A stretch of DNA of 6,182 nt, from the NCBI GenBank assembly GCA_945866165.1, contig CAMBGO010000144.1:1-6182 (forward strand). The letters are read 5' to 3'. The notes below the pieces were generated by a model that saw only the letters and a program-made list of their open reading frames with translations, had not been told where the DNA came from and searched no databases. The position numbers and the translations under genes were made by a program. Positions 6,027 through 6,182 of the stretch are shown one piece after another; within the stretch, counting starts at the first letter, position 1; each line of letters opens with the position of its first letter. This stretch comes from Chitinophaga pinensis. GTDB taxonomy: Bacteria; Bacteroidota; Bacteroidia; Chitinophagales; Chitinophagaceae.

Positions 6027-6182
6027 ATGCAAGAAGCTTATATCGTAGCGGGTCTCAGAACGGCAGTAGGAAAGGCTAAGCGGGGTGGTTTTCGATTTAC
6101 ACGACCTGATGACCTGGCCATTGAGGTGATACAGGAATTAATGAAAACAGTTCCACAGCTTGAAAAAAGTCGGATTGACGAT
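6027..6182 (+). CDS. Acetyl-CoA acyltransferase (thiolase), N-terminal 52 codons (cut by right edge)
   Basis: Thiolases cleave 3-ketoacyl-CoA with CoA in fatty acid beta-oxidation, or run in reverse to join two acetyl-CoA. Only 52 of an expected ~390 residues are present. The family N-terminus is plain: EAYIVAGLRTAVGKA (3-17), where the RTAVGK loop is typical, then GGFRFTRPDDLA (21-32) and a helix ending in RIDD (49-52). The RG-F-xx-xRPDDLA pattern points to FadA-type acyltransferases rather than AtoB-type enzymes. The catalytic Cys (near residue 90) and the His and Cys of the C-terminal half lie beyond the window, so activity and subtype cannot be judged. ATG at 6027 follows an AT-rich stretch without a Shine-Dalgarno sequence. 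The gene is divergent from pyrD with 120 bp between them. Whether a 3-hydroxyacyl-CoA dehydrogenase (fadB-like) gene is nearby cannot be seen here. Confidence 0.9.
   Translation, partial: MQEAYIVAGLRTAVGKAKRGGFRFTRPDDLAIEVIQELMKTVPQLEKSRIDD

Overview
The window looks like a stretch of housekeeping chromosome from a member of the Bacteroidota. The base composition is AT-rich, Shine-Dalgarno sequences are nearly absent before the start codons, and several promoter-like sites match the Bacteroidota -7 element TAnnTTTG. The proteins also have the flavour of this phylum; a Chitinophagaceae-like member is my guess, from protein style only. I see no mobile element, CRISPR array, tRNA or rRNA, and no sign of an accessory defence or biosynthetic system.

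Layout: positions 1-1391 (minus) hold the first 463 codons of pheT, the phenylalanyl-tRNA synthetase beta chain, cut by the left edge. A 391-bp gene-free region (1392-1782) separates it from the divergent pair dnaB (replicative helicase, 1783-3339) and rsmE (16S rRNA U1498 methyltransferase, 3358-4056), which are 18 bp apart and probably co-transcribed. Converging on them from the right are pyrD (quinone-linked dihydroorotate dehydrogenase, 5906-4857) and a TerC-family membrane protein (4850-4053), which are 6 bp apart and probably an operon. The two operons meet tail to tail and share the tetranucleotide CTAG, so each gene's TAG stop lies within the other gene's end. A 120-bp divergent promoter region then leads to the first 52 codons of a thiolase (6027 to the right edge).

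The genes serve translation (pheT, rsmE), replication (dnaB), pyrimidine synthesis (pyrD), probable metal ion export (terC) and acyl-CoA metabolism (thiolase). They are neighbours rather than one pathway.

The most interesting signal is non-coding. Upstream of dnaB are three TGTGGAT motifs resembling DnaA boxes, placed exactly 21 bp apart (two helical turns) and lying just upstream of a plausible dnaB promoter. They suggest DnaA or another phased regulator controlling the helicase gene, or less likely an origin-like element.
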